DNA of 64,000 nt from Limnohabitans sp. Rim8 (GTDB lineage Bacteria; Pseudomonadota; Gammaproteobacteria; Burkholderiales; Burkholderiaceae_C), in contig NZ_CAMDLM010000014.1 in the NCBI RefSeq assembly GCF_945901735.1, forward strand, positions 1-64,000, given 5' to 3'. Positions within the stretch are counted from its first letter, which is position 1; every line of letters starts with the position of its first letter. Position numbers and translations under genes: made by a program. Under the pieces are notes generated by a model. That model did not search any database and was not told where the DNA came from. It worked only from the letters and a program-made list of their open reading frames with translations. Of the stretch, positions 38,310 through 47,894 are shown piece by piece.

Positions 38310-39164
38310 ATGCATTGGCAAACTACACGTTTTAATCTGGACCTCACTCGCCCTTGGGTCATGGGCATCGTCAATCTGACACCAGACTCTTTTTCTGATG
38401 GCGGGCAGCATGCGCAGGGCTCACAGGCCTTGCTGCATGCCGAGCGGTTGTTGCGCGAAGGTGCAGGCATTCTGGACGTGGGGGCGGAGTCGACCCGACC
38501 TGGTGCCCAAGCGGTGCCGCTGGAAGACGAGTTGGCGCGGTTGATGCCATTTTTGAGGGAGGCCGTGCGGTGGCAGGTTCCGATATCGGTGGACACTTAC
38601 AAGCCCGAGGTGATGCAGGCGGTTCTGGATATAGGGGTGGACATCGTGAACGACATCTGGGCTTTGCGCCAGCCGGGTGCCGAGCGCGTTGTGGTGGCCC
38701 ATCCATCGTGCGGGGTGTGTTTGATGCACATGCACCGTGACCCAAAGACCATGCAACTTCACACCATGACCGGCGACGTTGTGTCCGATGTCAAGCTGTT
38801 TTTGCAAGCGCGGATGAAAAGTCTCTTGGCGCAAGGTGTAGATGCAGCCCGTTTGGTGCTGGATCCCGGCATTGGATTTGGCAAAACGGTGACGCAAAAC
38901 TTCGAATTGCTGGTCCACCAAGCAGAGTTGATGCTGGACGGACGTCCCATCATGTCGGCTTGGTCGCGAAAGTCGTCCTTGGGGGCCGTGCTGAACCAAG
39001 ATGGCGTCATTCCCAAGCCCGCTGAGCGCTTGTCGGCCAGTGTGGCTGCGGCTTTACTGGCCGTAGAGCGGGGTGCTCGCTTGATTCGCGTGCACGATGT
39101 CAAGCCCACGGTGGACGCCTTGAAAGTCTGGCAAGCAGTCCAAACAGCCACAGCTCAAAAATGA
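38310..39164 (+). CDS. folP: Dihydropteroate synthase
   Basis: FolP joins p-aminobenzoate to hydroxymethyl-dihydropterin diphosphate in folate synthesis and is the target of sulfonamides. The 284-residue product shows MGIVNLTPDSFSDGG, ILDVGAESTRPGA, SVDTYKPEVMQAVL and LDPGIGFGKT, all canonical TIM-barrel binding loops. The start MHWQTTRF is chosen on family length; no strong Shine-Dalgarno is seen. ftsH-folP-glmM is a conserved gene order. Confidence 0.96.
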   Translation: MHWQTTRFNLDLTRPWVMGIVNLTPDSFSDGGQHAQGSQALLHAERLLREGAGILDVGAESTRPGAQAVPLEDELARLMPFLREAVRWQVPISVDTYKPEVMQAVLDIGVDIVNDIWALRQPGAERVVVAHPSCGVCLMHMHRDPKTMQLHTMTGDVVSDVKLFLQARMKSLLAQGVDAARLVLDPGIGFGKTVTQNFELLVHQAELMLDGRPIMSAWSRKSSLGAVLNQDGVIPKPAERLSASVAAALLAVERGARLIRVHDVKPTVDALKVWQAVQTATAQK

Positions 39165-39248
39165 GCGCTGGCACTCAGTGCGTGTCAGGGATTGGGCTTG
39201 CCTAGACCGATAAAATCAGACTACTCATTATAAAAAAAGGATCAATGC

Positions 39249-40577
39249 ATGGCACGGCAATATTTCGGGACAGACGGCATTCGCGGCACAGTGGGGCAAA
39301 GCCCCATCACGCCCGACTTCATTTTGCGTCTGGCCCATGCGGTCGGCCGTGTGTTGAAGGCCCAGGAACCCCATCCTGTGGTTTTGATCGGCAAAGACAC
39401 CCGCATTTCCGGGTACATGCTCGAAAGTGCTTTGGAGTCGGGCTTCAACTCGGCAGGGGTCGACGTGGTCTTGCTCGGGCCTGTGCCGACGCCCGCTGTG
39501 GCTTACCTGACCCGAGCGCAGCGCGCTTCTTTGGGGGTGGTGATCAGTGCCAGTCACAACCCGTTTGCCGACAATGGCATCAAATTCTTCAGCGCCAAAG
39601 GACAGAAACTTTCCGATGATTGGGAGAAGTCCGTGGAGGCCAGGCTGCTGGAGGACCCGGTTTGGGCGGACTCTGCCGATCTGGGCAAGACCCGGCGACT
39701 GGACGATGCAGCGGGCCGATACATCGAGTTTTGCAAGAACACATTCCCCAACGACTTGACGCTTAAAGGCCTGAAGATCGTGGTGGACGCCGCCCACGGA
39801 GCGGCCTACCAGATCGCGCCCAAAGTCTTCCACGAATTGGGCGCAGAGGTGATCGCCATGGGTTGTGCACCCGATGGCCTGAACATCAACAAGGGCGTGG
39901 GCGCAACCCACCCCGAGACACTGGTGCAGGCCGTCAAGGACCACCGGGCCGATTACGGCGTGGCCCTCGATGGCGACGCCGACCGCCTGCAGTTGGTGGA
40001 TGCCTCAGGGCGCTTGTTCAATGGCGATGAATTGTTGTACCTGATGGTCGCCGACCGTTTGGCCCGGGACGAGGCTGTGCCCGGTGCCGTGGGCACCTTG
40101 ATGACCAATCTGGCGGTAGAGATTGCCCTCCAAAAGCGAGGCGTGCAATTTGTGCGGGCCAACGTGGGAGACCGTTACGTGTTGGAGGTATTGCATGACA
40201 AAGGCTGGTTGCTCGGTGGTGAAGGCTCGGGCCACTTGCTGGCCCTGGACAAGCACACCACGGGTGATGGGCTGGTCAGTGCTTTGCAGGTGCTGCAAGC
40301 CTGTGTGGGCAGCGGCAAGACCATGGCGCAGCTGCTCGAAGGGATCAGCCTCTTTCCGCAAACCTTGATCAATGTGCGCCTGTCGCCCGGCTTTGATTGG
40401 CCAGGTCACGCCCCTTTGTGGGCGGCCAAACAAGCGGTTGAGACCGAGTTGGGCGATTCCGGGCGGGTTTTGATTCGTGCCAGCGGCACCGAACCCTTGG
40501 TCCGCGTCATGGTGGAGGCCAAGGACGCGGCGCAGGCGCGTCTATGCGCTGAACGGATTGCGGCCACCTTGGCATGA
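39249..40577 (+). CDS. glmM: Phosphoglucosamine mutase
   Basis: GlmM turns glucosamine 6-phosphate into glucosamine 1-phosphate for peptidoglycan and LPS. The 442-residue alpha-phosphohexomutase has [12 protein letters not shown], the phosphoserine loop ISASHNPF with Ser102, the metal loop DGDADRLQ, the sugar loop GEGSGHLLA and the phosphate-binding [18 protein letters not shown] stands nearly at the ideal spacing. The last gene of the ftsH-folP-glmM group; it converges on ppsR. Confidence 0.97.
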   Translation: MARQYFGTDGIRGTVGQSPITPDFILRLAHAVGRVLKAQEPHPVVLIGKDTRISGYMLESALESGFNSAGVDVVLLGPVPTPAVAYLTRAQRASLGVVISASHNPFADNGIKFFSAKGQKLSDDWEKSVEARLLEDPVWADSADLGKTRRLDDAAGRYIEFCKNTFPNDLTLKGLKIVVDAAHGAAYQIAPKVFHELGAEVIAMGCAPDGLNINKGVGATHPETLVQAVKDHRADYGVALDGDADRLQLVDASGRLFNGDELLYLMVADRLARDEAVPGAVGTLMTNLAVEIALQKRGVQFVRANVGDRYVLEVLHDKGWLLGGEGSGHLLALDKHTTGDGLVSALQVLQACVGSGKTMAQLLEGISLFPQTLINVRLSPGFDWPGHAPLWAAKQAVETELGDSGRVLIRASGTEPLVRVMVEAKDAAQARLCAERIAATLA

Positions 40578-40679
40578 CGATCCCTGAGTTGTCCAGTTCT
40601 CCAGTGGCTTGGGCGGGCCTGAAGGTGCACGCTCCACCCATGTGGTGGGGCATGTCCAAGGTCCTTGAGGGCGACTTTT

Positions 40680-41510
40680 TTAGTAGATCAGCCGGTCCGG
40701 CTTGATCTCTTGCAAGATCGTGGTGGCGATTTCTTCGATCGATTTGGTGGTTGTGGACAACCAGCGGATGCCTGATCGGCGCATCATCGCCTCGGCTTCC
40801 GAGACTTCCATGCGGCAGTTGTCTAGGCTGGCGTAACGCGAGTTGGGGCGGCGCTCCGTGCGGATTTCGGACAGACGCTCCGGCTGGATGCTCAGGCCAA
40901 AGATTTTCGAGCGATGTGGCATCAGCGCGGGCGGCAACTGTTTGCGCTCAAAGTCCTCCGGGATCAAGGGGTAGTTGGCCGCTTTCAAGCCGTGCTGCAT
41001 GGCCAGATAAAGGCTGGTGGGGGTTTTGCCGCTGCGGCTGACGCCCACCAAAATGACATCCGCCGACTCCAGATCTCGATTCGATTGACCATCATCGTGC
41101 GCCAGCGAAAAATTGATGGCTTCAATCCGGTCGTGGTATTCCTTGCTTTTGCTCACGTCCGAAAAACGGCCCACTCGGTGGTGCGACTTGATACCGAGCT
41201 CGGCTTCCAATGGGTTGACAAATGTACCGAACATGTCGAGCAGCATGCCCTGGCAATGTTCTTGAAGGACTTTGAGGACATCCATGTTCACCAGGGTGGT
41301 GAACACAATGGGCTTGGTCCCTTCCGTGTCGGCGGTGTGGTTGATCTGCCGCACCGCTTGGTGTGCTTTGTCGATGGTGTCTGTGAATGGCAATCGTACA
41401 TGGCGAGATTTCATGTCGAATTGGGCCAGGATCGCATTGCCAAAAGTTTCGGCGGTGATGCCTGTGCCGTCCGATACGAAAAATACAGTGCGTTTTGGCA
41501 TGCTCGTCAT
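40680..41510 (-). CDS. ppsR: PEP synthase regulatory protein (bifunctional kinase/pyrophosphorylase, DUF299)
   Basis: PpsR inactivates PEP synthase by ADP-dependent phosphorylation of a threonine and reactivates it by phosphorolysis. The 276-residue product shows [19 protein letters not shown], the P-loop [15 protein letters not shown] and the C-terminal [19 protein letters not shown]. Starts at MTSMPKR or three codons later; neither has a clear Shine-Dalgarno. It is divergent from its target ppsA, the usual layout, and the region between holds two inverted repeats. Confidence 0.95.
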   Translation of the reverse strand: MTSMPKRTVFFVSDGTGITAETFGNAILAQFDMKSRHVRLPFTDTIDKAHQAVRQINHTADTEGTKPIVFTTLVNMDVLKVLQEHCQGMLLDMFGTFVNPLEAELGIKSHHRVGRFSDVSKSKEYHDRIEAINFSLAHDDGQSNRDLESADVILVGVSRSGKTPTSLYLAMQHGLKAANYPLIPEDFERKQLPPALMPHRSKIFGLSIQPERLSEIRTERRPNSRYASLDNCRMEVSEAEAMMRRSGIRWLSTTTKSIEEIATTILQEIKPDRLIY

Positions 41511-41524
41511 TTTTTTCAATGGCC

Positions 41525-41541
41525 GGGGTCAACATGACCCC
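41525..41541. promoter_or_regulatory. Inverted repeat GGGGTCA-ACA-TGACCCC between ppsR and ppsA
   Basis: Perfect 7-bp arms flank a 3-base centre. It is 15 bases upstream of the ppsR start on the minus strand. It could be an operator for a dimeric regulator or, as RNA, a hairpin in the ppsR leader. Confidence 0.45.
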
Positions 41542-41577
41542 TAAAATCAGTCAATTATCCACCGCTGTCCACTCGGG

Positions 41578-41593
41578 GTTCTTTTCAAAGAAC
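41578..41593. promoter_or_regulatory. Inverted repeat GTTCTTT-TC-AAAGAAC between ppsR and ppsA
   Basis: Perfect 7-bp arms with a 2-base centre lie 52 bases before the ppsA start, in the expected promoter zone. It is unlike the neighbouring GGGGTCA repeat, so two different factors may act in this short divergent region. Confidence 0.4.
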
Positions 41594-41645
41594 AACACAA
41601 CCCTGACCTGCACCATGGAGCCAGATTTTAACTTTGGAGCTTTGC

Positions 41646-44036
41646 ATGTCTGATCTTTTCAGTGAGACCGCTTTGGTCGTTCCCTTTGAGTTGTTGCGCA
41701 TGACCGACGTCGAGTCGGTCGGGGGTAAAAACGCCAGCTTGGGGGAGATGATTTCTCAACTGCCTTCAGGTGTGCGCGTCCCCACGGGCTTTGCCACCAC
41801 CGCCCACGCCTTTCGCCAGTTTTTGGCGTTGGGTGGCCTGACCGCGCGCATCAATGCCCGACTCGATGCCCTGGACACCGAGGACGTGCGCGCCTTGGCC
41901 GCAGCAGGTGCCGAAATTCGCGCCATGGTCGAGGCCCAGCCTTTTCCAGCGGATCTGGAACAAGCCATTCGCGCAGAATTTTTGAGCCTGCAAAGCAGTA
42001 ACCCGGAGGCTTCGTTTGCGGTGCGTTCTTCGGCTACGGCCGAAGATTTGCCCGATGCCTCGTTTGCCGGTCAGCAAGAAACCTTTTTGAACGTGGTCGG
42101 TATCGACGATGTCCTGCATAAGATGAAAGAGGTGTTTGCCTCGCTCTACAACGACCGCGCCATAAGCTACCGCGTGCACAAAGGCTTTGCCCACGCCGGT
42201 GTGGCGTTGTCGGCGGGCGTGCAGCGCATGGTGCGCTCCGATTTGGGTGCGGCGGGCGTCATGTTCACCATCGACACCGAGTCGGGCTTCGAAGACGTGG
42301 TGTTCATCACCTCGAGCTACGGTTTGGGCGAGACGGTGGTGCAGGGTGCAGTGAACCCCGACGAGTTCTATGTCCACAAGCCGATGCTGGCAGCCGGCAA
42401 GCGCAGCGTGATCCGTCGCAACCTGGGCTCCAAGCTCATTGAGATGGTGTTCGCCAGCGCGCAAGAAAAAGCGGCTTCGGGCAAGTTGGTCAAAACCACC
42501 GACGTTCCTACCGAGTTGCGCAACCGGTATAGCCTGTCCGATGACGATGTCGAGCAATTGGCCCGCTATGCGGTGGTCATCGAGCAGCATTACGGTCGCC
42601 CCATGGACATCGAGTGGGGTAAAGACGGCGCCGATGGCTTGCTTTACATCTTGCAAGCCCGCCCTGAAACCGTGAAAAGTCTGGCCAAGGGCACGCCCGA
42701 GTTGCGTTACAAGCTCAAAGGCAAAAGCGCCATTCTGGCTGAGGGCAGGGCGATTGGCCAAAAGATTGGCACCGGCCCGGTACGCCTGGTTCACCACATC
42801 AGTGAGATGGACCAAGTTCAGCCGGGCGATGTGTTGGTGACCGACATGACCGATCCCAACTGGGAACCGGTGATGAAGCGCGCCAGCGCCATTGTGACCA
42901 ACCGAGGCGGACGCACTTGCCACGCGGCCATCATTGCTCGAGAACTGGGCATTCCTGCGGTGGTCGGTTGTGGTAACGCCACCGAGCAATTGACCGAAGG
43001 CAGTCTGGTCACCGTCAGCTGCGCCGAGGGCGATACCGGGCACATTTACGATGGGCTGCTCGAAACCGAAATTAGCGAAATCCAGCGCGGCGTGCTGCCT
43101 GAGATTCAAACCAAAATCATGATGAATGTGGGCAACCCACAGCTGGCCTTTGACTTTGCGCAGCTGCCCAACGCCGGTGTCGGTCTGGCCCGTCTGGAGT
43201 TCATCATCAACAACAACATCGGCGTGCACCCCAAGGCCATACTGGACTATCCTGCCATCGACGCTGACCTGAAAAAAGCTGTTGAGTCGGTAGCCCGTGG
43301 CCACGCCTCTCCCCGTGCTTTTTACGTTGACAAGGTCGCCGAAGGCGTGGCCAGCATCGCCGCTGCCTTCTGGCCCAAGCCGGTCATCGTGCGACTGTCG
43401 GACTTCAAGAGCAACGAATACCGCAAGCTCATTGGCGGCAGCCGCTACGAGCCGGAAGAAGAAAACCCGATGCTGGGCTTCAGGGGCGCGGCGCGCTACA
43501 TCAGCGCAGACTTCGGTGAGGCTTTTGCCATGGAGTGCGAAGCCCTCAAGCGGGTGCGAGGCGAGATGGGCCTGAACAATGTGCAAATCATGGTGCCCTT
43601 TGTGCGCACCTTGGGCCAGGCCGAAAAGGTCACCCAACTGCTGGCCAGCCAAGGTCTGCACCGCGGCGAAAACGAGCTCAAGTTGATCATGATGTGCGAG
43701 GTGCCAAGCAACGCCATCCTCGCTGAGCAGTTTCTTGAGTTTTTTGATGGTTTCTCGATTGGTTCGAACGACCTGACTCAGCTGACTTTGGGTTTGGACC
43801 GCGACTCAGGCATGCCGCTTTTGGCCGCTGATTTTGACGAGCGTGATCCTGCCGTGACGGCCTTGATTTCTCAAGCCATCAAGGCCTGCTTGTCCAAGGG
43901 CAAATACATTGGTATTTGCGGCCAGGGTCCATCGGACCATCCCGACTTTGCGCATTGGTTGATGGACCAAGGCATCAGCTCGATCTCGCTGAACCCGGAC
44001 ACGGTCATCGAAACCTGGACCAATCTGGGGCGCTGA
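41646..44036 (+). CDS. ppsA: Phosphoenolpyruvate synthase
   Basis: PpsA turns pyruvate and ATP into phosphoenolpyruvate, AMP and phosphate, allowing growth on C2/C3 acids. The 796-residue product has the N-terminal PEP/pyruvate-binding ATP-grasp domain ([31 protein letters not shown]), the swivelling phosphohistidine domain with His in [15 protein letters not shown], and the C-terminal TIM barrel ending [14 protein letters not shown]. The start MSDLFSE lies nine bases behind GGAG. The partner regulator PpsR is divergent. A symporter gene follows 33 bases later. Confidence 0.97.
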   Translation: MSDLFSETALVVPFELLRMTDVESVGGKNASLGEMISQLPSGVRVPTGFATTAHAFRQFLALGGLTARINARLDALDTEDVRALAAAGAEIRAMVEAQPFPADLEQAIRAEFLSLQSSNPEASFAVRSSATAEDLPDASFAGQQETFLNVVGIDDVLHKMKEVFASLYNDRAISYRVHKGFAHAGVALSAGVQRMVRSDLGAAGVMFTIDTESGFEDVVFITSSYGLGETVVQGAVNPDEFYVHKPMLAAGKRSVIRRNLGSKLIEMVFASAQEKAASGKLVKTTDVPTELRNRYSLSDDDVEQLARYAVVIEQHYGRPMDIEWGKDGADGLLYILQARPETVKSLAKGTPELRYKLKGKSAILAEGRAIGQKIGTGPVRLVHHISEMDQVQPGDVLVTDMTDPNWEPVMKRASAIVTNRGGRTCHAAIIARELGIPAVVGCGNATEQLTEGSLVTVSCAEGDTGHIYDGLLETEISEIQRGVLPEIQTKIMMNVGNPQLAFDFAQLPNAGVGLARLEFIINNNIGVHPKAILDYPAIDADLKKAVESVARGHASPRAFYVDKVAEGVASIAAAFWPKPVIVRLSDFKSNEYRKLIGGSRYEPEEENPMLGFRGAARYISADFGEAFAMECEALKRVRGEMGLNNVQIMVPFVRTLGQAEKVTQLLASQGLHRGENELKLIMMCEVPSNAILAEQFLEFFDGFSIGSNDLTQLTLGLDRDSGMPLLAADFDERDPAVTALISQAIKACLSKGKYIGICGQGPSDHPDFAHWLMDQGISSISLNPDTVIETWTNLGR

Positions 44037-44069
44037 GCCTGCGGCCTCTTTCAAAATCAGGACAAGGTG

Positions 44070-46196
44070 ATGAGTCAAGCTGATAACGTTGCCATGTCTT
44101 CCGCTTACCGCTGGCGATTGCACCGCAATGTCCTGATTTATGTGGTTTTTCTTCTGAGTTTGATCGGGGTGATGGCCTGGGCTGAGCGCGCAGGCCTGTC
44201 ACGCAACTTGATCGGCCCGATCTTCCTGTTCAGCACGGTCATGATTTATGCGCTGATCGGAATCGCGGGCAGAACCACCAACGAGGACGAATACTATGTG
44301 GCCGGTCGGCGCATCCCAGCCATGTACAACGGCATGGCCACGGCAGCAGACTGGATGAGCGCGGCTTCTTTCATCAGCCTGGCAGGGGCGCTGTACCTGC
44401 AAGGCTTTTCCGGCAGTGGCAACCAGCCCGGTGGCCTGGCCTATGTGATCGGCTGGACCGGCGGTTTTTGTCTGGTGGCCTTGTTGATTGCCCCGCAATT
44501 GCGTGCCATGCGCTTGTACACCTTGCCCGACTACTTCGACCAACGCTATGGCGGTCGCTGGCCACGTGTGATTGCTGCGCTGGCCTCTGTGCTGTGTTCA
44601 TTCACCTATGTGGTTGCCCAGATCTATGGCATTGGCCTGATCGCTTCTCGACTGACCGGTGTGCAATTCGAAATCGGTATTTTGTTGGGCTTGGGCGGTG
44701 TTTTGCTGTGCTCTTTTCTGGGAGGGATGCGGGCCATCACCTGGACCCAAGTGGCGCAGTACATCATGTTGCTGTTGGCTTTTCTCATTCCTGTGTCCTG
44801 GTTGGCTTACAAACAACTGGGCAACCCTGTGGCACCTTGGGTCTATGGTGCGCAGCTGTCGGCCATTGCCAGCATCGAAAAGCGCCTGATGGACGACCCG
44901 GCCGAGCTGGAAGTGCGCCGCGAATACGCTCAGCGGGCAAAACTCTATGCTTCGCGCTTGCAAGATGTGGATGCGGCCATGGTCGATTTGCGACAGCAAT
45001 TAGAGGAAAAAATCCGCTTGCTCAAGGCGCAGGGGGCCGACTTTGCCACCATTGCCCAAGTCCGCCGTGAGCTGCTGGCCGTGCCTCACGAACCCTCTGC
45101 TGCCCGCGAGTTGTGGACCCGCGCCTTGCACGACAACCTCGAACGGGCGCGGCCTTTGGGCGGCATGCCCCCGCACACACAGGCTTTCACAGGGGAGCCC
45201 GGAGGTGGGCTGGCCCAAGAGATATTGTTCAGCGAGTCGCGCCTGAATTTCTTGGCCCTTGTCTTTTGCCTGATGATTGGCACGGCAGGATTGCCGCACT
45301 TGTTGACCCGCTTCTATACCTTGCCTTCGGTGTCCGAAACGCGCAGCTCGGTGGCCTGGTCCTTGTTTTTCATCGGCCTGATTTACCTGAGCGTGCCCGC
45401 TTTGGCTGTGCTGGTGAAGTTCGAGGTGCTCAATACCTTGGTGGGCAGCAGCTTTGCCGACTTGCCTAGCTGGATGGCCCAGTGGGCCAGGTTGGACTCG
45501 GCCTTGCTGTCGTTTTCAGACGTTAACGGTGACGGAATTTTGCAGCTGGGTGAGCTCAAACTCGGGGCAGACATGATCATGTTGGCCACGCCCGAATTGG
45601 GTGGAATGCCGTTTGTGGTGTCTGGCTTGGTGGCCGCTGGCGGGCTGGCAGCCGCTTTGTCGACAGCCGATGGTTTGCTGTTGACGATCAGCAATGGTTT
45701 GGTGCGCGACATGCGGCCCAATGGCGTCAATGGCCCCAAGTCTTCCGAAGGGCGGGTGATCCTGTCTAAGTTTGCTTTGCTGGCTGTGGCCATGCTGGCT
45801 GCGGTGGTCGCGGCTTTCAAGCCCGCAGAAATCCTGGCCTTGGTGTCGGCCTCTTTTTCGCTGGCTGCATCTGCCTTTTTTCCAGGCATGGTGCTGGGGA
45901 TGGCCTGGCAGCGGGTGCATCGTGCGGCGGTGGTTCTGGGGATGCTGTCGGGTTTGGGGGTGACGATTTTTTACATCTTGGTCAATGCCCCTGGTTTCCG
46001 CCATTTTTGGGGGTTGGACCCTTCTGGCTGCTTGTGGTGGGGCATTCAGCCCTTGTCCGCAGGCGTTTTCGGGGTCCCTGTTGGTTTTGTGGTCATGGTG
46101 CTGGCCACCTGGCTGATCCCGCAGCGCCTGATGGGACCCAACCTGCGTTCACAAACTCCCCAAGCCGACCCGCCTAACCACTATCCGGGACTGTGA
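44070..46196 (+). CDS. Sodium:solute symporter family protein with hydrophilic insert and EF-hand-like loop
   Basis: The 708-residue protein belongs to the SSS transporters (ActP/VC_2705-like subfamily) that import small carboxylates with sodium. About 13 membrane helices are visible; typical blocks are DEYYVAGRRIPAMYNGMATAAD (two adjacent segments) and GTAGLPHLLTRFYT. A hydrophilic, helical and charged insert lies at about 255-390. At 484-495 the sequence DVNGDGILQLGE matches an EF-hand calcium loop. The first of two adjacent candidate codons (GTG) touches the AAGG; ATG (MSQADN) is used here. It follows ppsA by 33 bases. The usual DUF4212 partner is not adjacent. Substrate (acetate, pyruvate, lactate) is inference. 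Confidence 0.9.
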   Translation: MSQADNVAMSSAYRWRLHRNVLIYVVFLLSLIGVMAWAERAGLSRNLIGPIFLFSTVMIYALIGIAGRTTNEDEYYVAGRRIPAMYNGMATAADWMSAASFISLAGALYLQGFSGSGNQPGGLAYVIGWTGGFCLVALLIAPQLRAMRLYTLPDYFDQRYGGRWPRVIAALASVLCSFTYVVAQIYGIGLIASRLTGVQFEIGILLGLGGVLLCSFLGGMRAITWTQVAQYIMLLLAFLIPVSWLAYKQLGNPVAPWVYGAQLSAIASIEKRLMDDPAELEVRREYAQRAKLYASRLQDVDAAMVDLRQQLEEKIRLLKAQGADFATIAQVRRELLAVPHEPSAARELWTRALHDNLERARPLGGMPPHTQAFTGEPGGGLAQEILFSESRLNFLALVFCLMIGTAGLPHLLTRFYTLPSVSETRSSVAWSLFFIGLIYLSVPALAVLVKFEVLNTLVGSSFADLPSWMAQWARLDSALLSFSDVNGDGILQLGELKLGADMIMLATPELGGMPFVVSGLVAAGGLAAALSTADGLLLTISNGLVRDMRPNGVNGPKSSEGRVILSKFALLAVAMLAAVVAAFKPAEILALVSASFSLAASAFFPGMVLGMAWQRVHRAAVVLGMLSGLGVTIFYILVNAPGFRHFWGLDPSGCLWWGIQPLSAGVFGVPVGFVVMVLATWLIPQRLMGPNLRSQTPQADPPNHYPGL

Positions 46197-46205
46197 TCTT
46201 CAGGC

Positions 46206-46211
46206 TATAAT
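46206..46211 (+). promoter_or_regulatory. -10 box of the rpsF operon
   Basis: TATAAT, exact consensus, ten bases after the symporter stop; no good -35 is recognisable. It would give a leader of about 75 bases before rpsF. Confidence 0.5.
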
Positions 46212-46226
46212 GATGGGCTTAGCCTT

Positions 46227-46255
46227 GCTGCACCCCGACAGACGCTGGGGGCAGC
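46227..46255 (+). promoter_or_regulatory. Structured leader hairpin before rpsF (candidate S6:S18 autoregulatory site)
   Basis: GCTGC/GCAGC and CCCC/GGGG make a two-part stem with a bulged A and the loop GACAGACGCT. The rpsF leader in many bacteria carries an RNA motif bound by the S6:S18 complex; a CCGA element is present at the stem-loop border here. Position fits; the exact consensus was not tested. Confidence 0.4.
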
Positions 46256-46291
46256 TATTCCAACCATTTGGGTTAACCTCAAGGAGTTTCA

Positions 46292-46657
46292 ATGCGTCAT
46301 TACGAAATCATTTTGCTGATCCATCCCGATCAGTCAGAACAAGTGCCGGCCATGCTGGAGCGCTACAAGGGCATGATCACTGCTGGCGGTGGCAGCATTC
46401 ACCGTGTCGAAGACTGGGGTCGCCGTCAACTGGCGTACCAAATAAACAAGCTGGGCAAAGCACACTACCTGTGCGTGAACATTGAAGCCGACCAAGCCGT
46501 GATGGTCGAACTCGAGCACGCTTTCAAGTTCAACGATGCCGTGCTGCGTCACCTGACGGTGCTGAAGAAGAAAGCCGACAACGGTCCTTCTTCCATGATG
46601 AAGACGGTCGAGCGCGAAGAAGCCCGCAAGTCACAACAAGCCGAATTCGCCGCTTGA
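46292..46657 (+). CDS. rpsF: 30S ribosomal protein bS6
   Basis: S6 pairs with S18 on the platform of the small subunit. The 121-residue product starts [19 protein letters not shown] and has the [14 protein letters not shown] segment, both typical. AAGGAG lies seven bases upstream. First gene of rpsF-priB-rpsR-rplI. Confidence 0.98.
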   Translation: MRHYEIILLIHPDQSEQVPAMLERYKGMITAGGGSIHRVEDWGRRQLAYQINKLGKAHYLCVNIEADQAVMVELEHAFKFNDAVLRHLTVLKKKADNGPSSMMKTVEREEARKSQQAEFAA

Positions 46658-46674
46658 CACGTGCCTGTTGAGGA

Positions 46675-46962
46675 GTGAACCGTACCGAATTGAAAGCCTG
46701 TATTGCCGAGCAAGCCGCTTTGCGATACAACCCCGCTGGTTTGCCTGCTCTGGATTTGATTCTGGAACACGCCTCTGAAGTACAAGAGGCCGGGCAAATG
46801 CGCAAAGTTCAGTTGAAACTTCGTGCCTTGGCCATCGGGTCATTGGCCGAAAGACTGGCCAAGCAAGCGGTAGGCAGTGTCTTGACGGTTCAAGGCTTTT
46901 TGGCCACCCCTCGACAAGGCAAAAGTGTCGTGTTGCACATTCAACAGTTTCAGCAAGATTAA
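46675..46962 (+). CDS. priB: Primosomal replication protein N (PriB)
   Basis: PriB is a small single-stranded-DNA-binding OB-fold protein that stabilises PriA during replication restart. The 95-residue product has the betaproteobacterial pattern: [53 protein letters not shown]. It starts with GTG; the GAGGAG Shine-Dalgarno touches the start codon with no spacer, so efficient initiation may rely on coupling to rpsF, whose stop is 17 bases upstream. Placement between rpsF and rpsR is standard. Confidence 0.95.
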   Translation: MNRTELKACIAEQAALRYNPAGLPALDLILEHASEVQEAGQMRKVQLKLRALAIGSLAERLAKQAVGSVLTVQGFLATPRQGKSVVLHIQQFQQD

Positions 46963-46976
46963 TTTCAGGAGGCCCC

Positions 46977-47258
46977 ATGGCCACGTTCAAAAAATTCAAC
47001 AAAGACAAGCGCCCTAAGCGCAACACCCAGTCACTGCTGTTCAAGCGCAAGCGTTTTTGCCGCTTCACAGTCACTGGCGTCGAAGAGATCGACTACAAAG
47101 ATGTGGACACCTTGCGTGACTTCATTGCCGAAAACGGCAAAATCATTCCTGCGCGCCTGACTGGCACCCGTGCCATTTTCCAGCGCCAGCTCAACACTGC
47201 CATCAAGCGCGCTCGCTTTTTGGCCATGTTGCCCTACACCGACCAGCACAAAGTCTAA
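46977..47258 (+). CDS. rpsR: 30S ribosomal protein bS18
   Basis: S18 binds with S6 to 16S rRNA. The 93-residue product has a basic N-terminus ([13 protein letters not shown]), then [20 protein letters not shown] and the conserved [20 protein letters not shown] block. AGGAGG is six bases upstream. Confidence 0.98.
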   Translation: MATFKKFNKDKRPKRNTQSLLFKRKRFCRFTVTGVEEIDYKDVDTLRDFIAENGKIIPARLTGTRAIFQRQLNTAIKRARFLAMLPYTDQHKV

Positions 47259-47269
47259 GGAGTCCAACC

Positions 47270-47722
47270 ATGCAAATCATTCTGCTCGAAAAGGTTGTAA
47301 ACCTGGGTAATCTGGGTGATATCGTCAAAGTCAAAGACGGCTATGCGCGCAACTTTCTGATCCCCCAAGGTCGTGCACGCCGTGCGACCGAAGCCAACAA
47401 GGCCGAGTTCGAAGCTCGCCGCGTTGAATTGGAAAAAGCCGCTGCCGCTAAATTGGCCGAAGCCCAGGCCCAAGGAGAGAAATTGTCTGGCCTGGTGGTC
47501 AAGTTGTCGCAAAAAGCCGGTGTGGATGGCCGTTTGTTTGGTTCAGTGACCAACCATGACATCGCCGAAGAGCTGAACAAACAAGGCTACAAACTGGTCA
47601 AGTCACAGATCCGCATGCCCCACGGCCCCATCAAAGTGGTGAGCGAGTCTTCCGTGTCGGTGGCATTGCACACCGACGTGGTGGTGGACGTGACCGTGAC
47701 GGTGTACGGCGAAACAGCCTGA
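47270..47722 (+). CDS. rplI: 50S ribosomal protein bL9
   Basis: L9 is a two-domain protein of the large subunit that affects reading-frame fidelity. The 150-residue product has the N-domain [21 protein letters not shown] with [13 protein letters not shown], a long connecting helix ([21 protein letters not shown]) and the C-domain ([20 protein letters not shown]). AAGGAG is seven bases before ATG. A terminator follows. Confidence 0.98.
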   Translation: MQIILLEKVVNLGNLGDIVKVKDGYARNFLIPQGRARRATEANKAEFEARRVELEKAAAAKLAEAQAQGEKLSGLVVKLSQKAGVDGRLFGSVTNHDIAEELNKQGYKLVKSQIRMPHGPIKVVSESSVSVALHTDVVVDVTVTVYGETA

Positions 47723-47739
47723 TTTTTGTGGCGCCCTGA

Positions 47740-47773
47740 AAAGCCGTCTGGCCTTGTGCTTGGCGGCTTTTTT
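47740..47773 (+). terminator. Intrinsic terminator of the rpsF-rplI operon
   Basis: AAAGCCG and CGGCTTT pair around a 17-base loop (which can extend the stem imperfectly), with T-run to 47773. It separates the ribosomal operon from dnaB. Confidence 0.8.
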
Positions 47774-47825
47774 ATTTGGTTCCGCGATCTGACTTTTACA
47801 GAACAGCACACCGAATGCACAAAGC

Positions 47826-47834
47826 TTATCCACA
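47826..47834 (+). promoter_or_regulatory. DnaA box upstream of dnaB
   Basis: TTATCCACA matches the DnaA-box consensus TTATNCACA exactly and lies 61 bases before the dnaB ATG, between the rplI terminator and dnaB. A second, weak relative (TTTATCCC) follows at once. DnaA could regulate dnaB or the site may simply titrate DnaA. Confidence 0.6.
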
Positions 47835-47894
47835 GCTTTATCCCGAACTTGAAGCGTTTTTGCGAATACTATGGTCTTTTGAGGCCTGATACCG

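Noticed and set aside
41555-41563. TTATCCACC as a DnaA box in the ppsR/ppsA gap
   Set aside because: One mismatch to the consensus and no replication context; likely chance.
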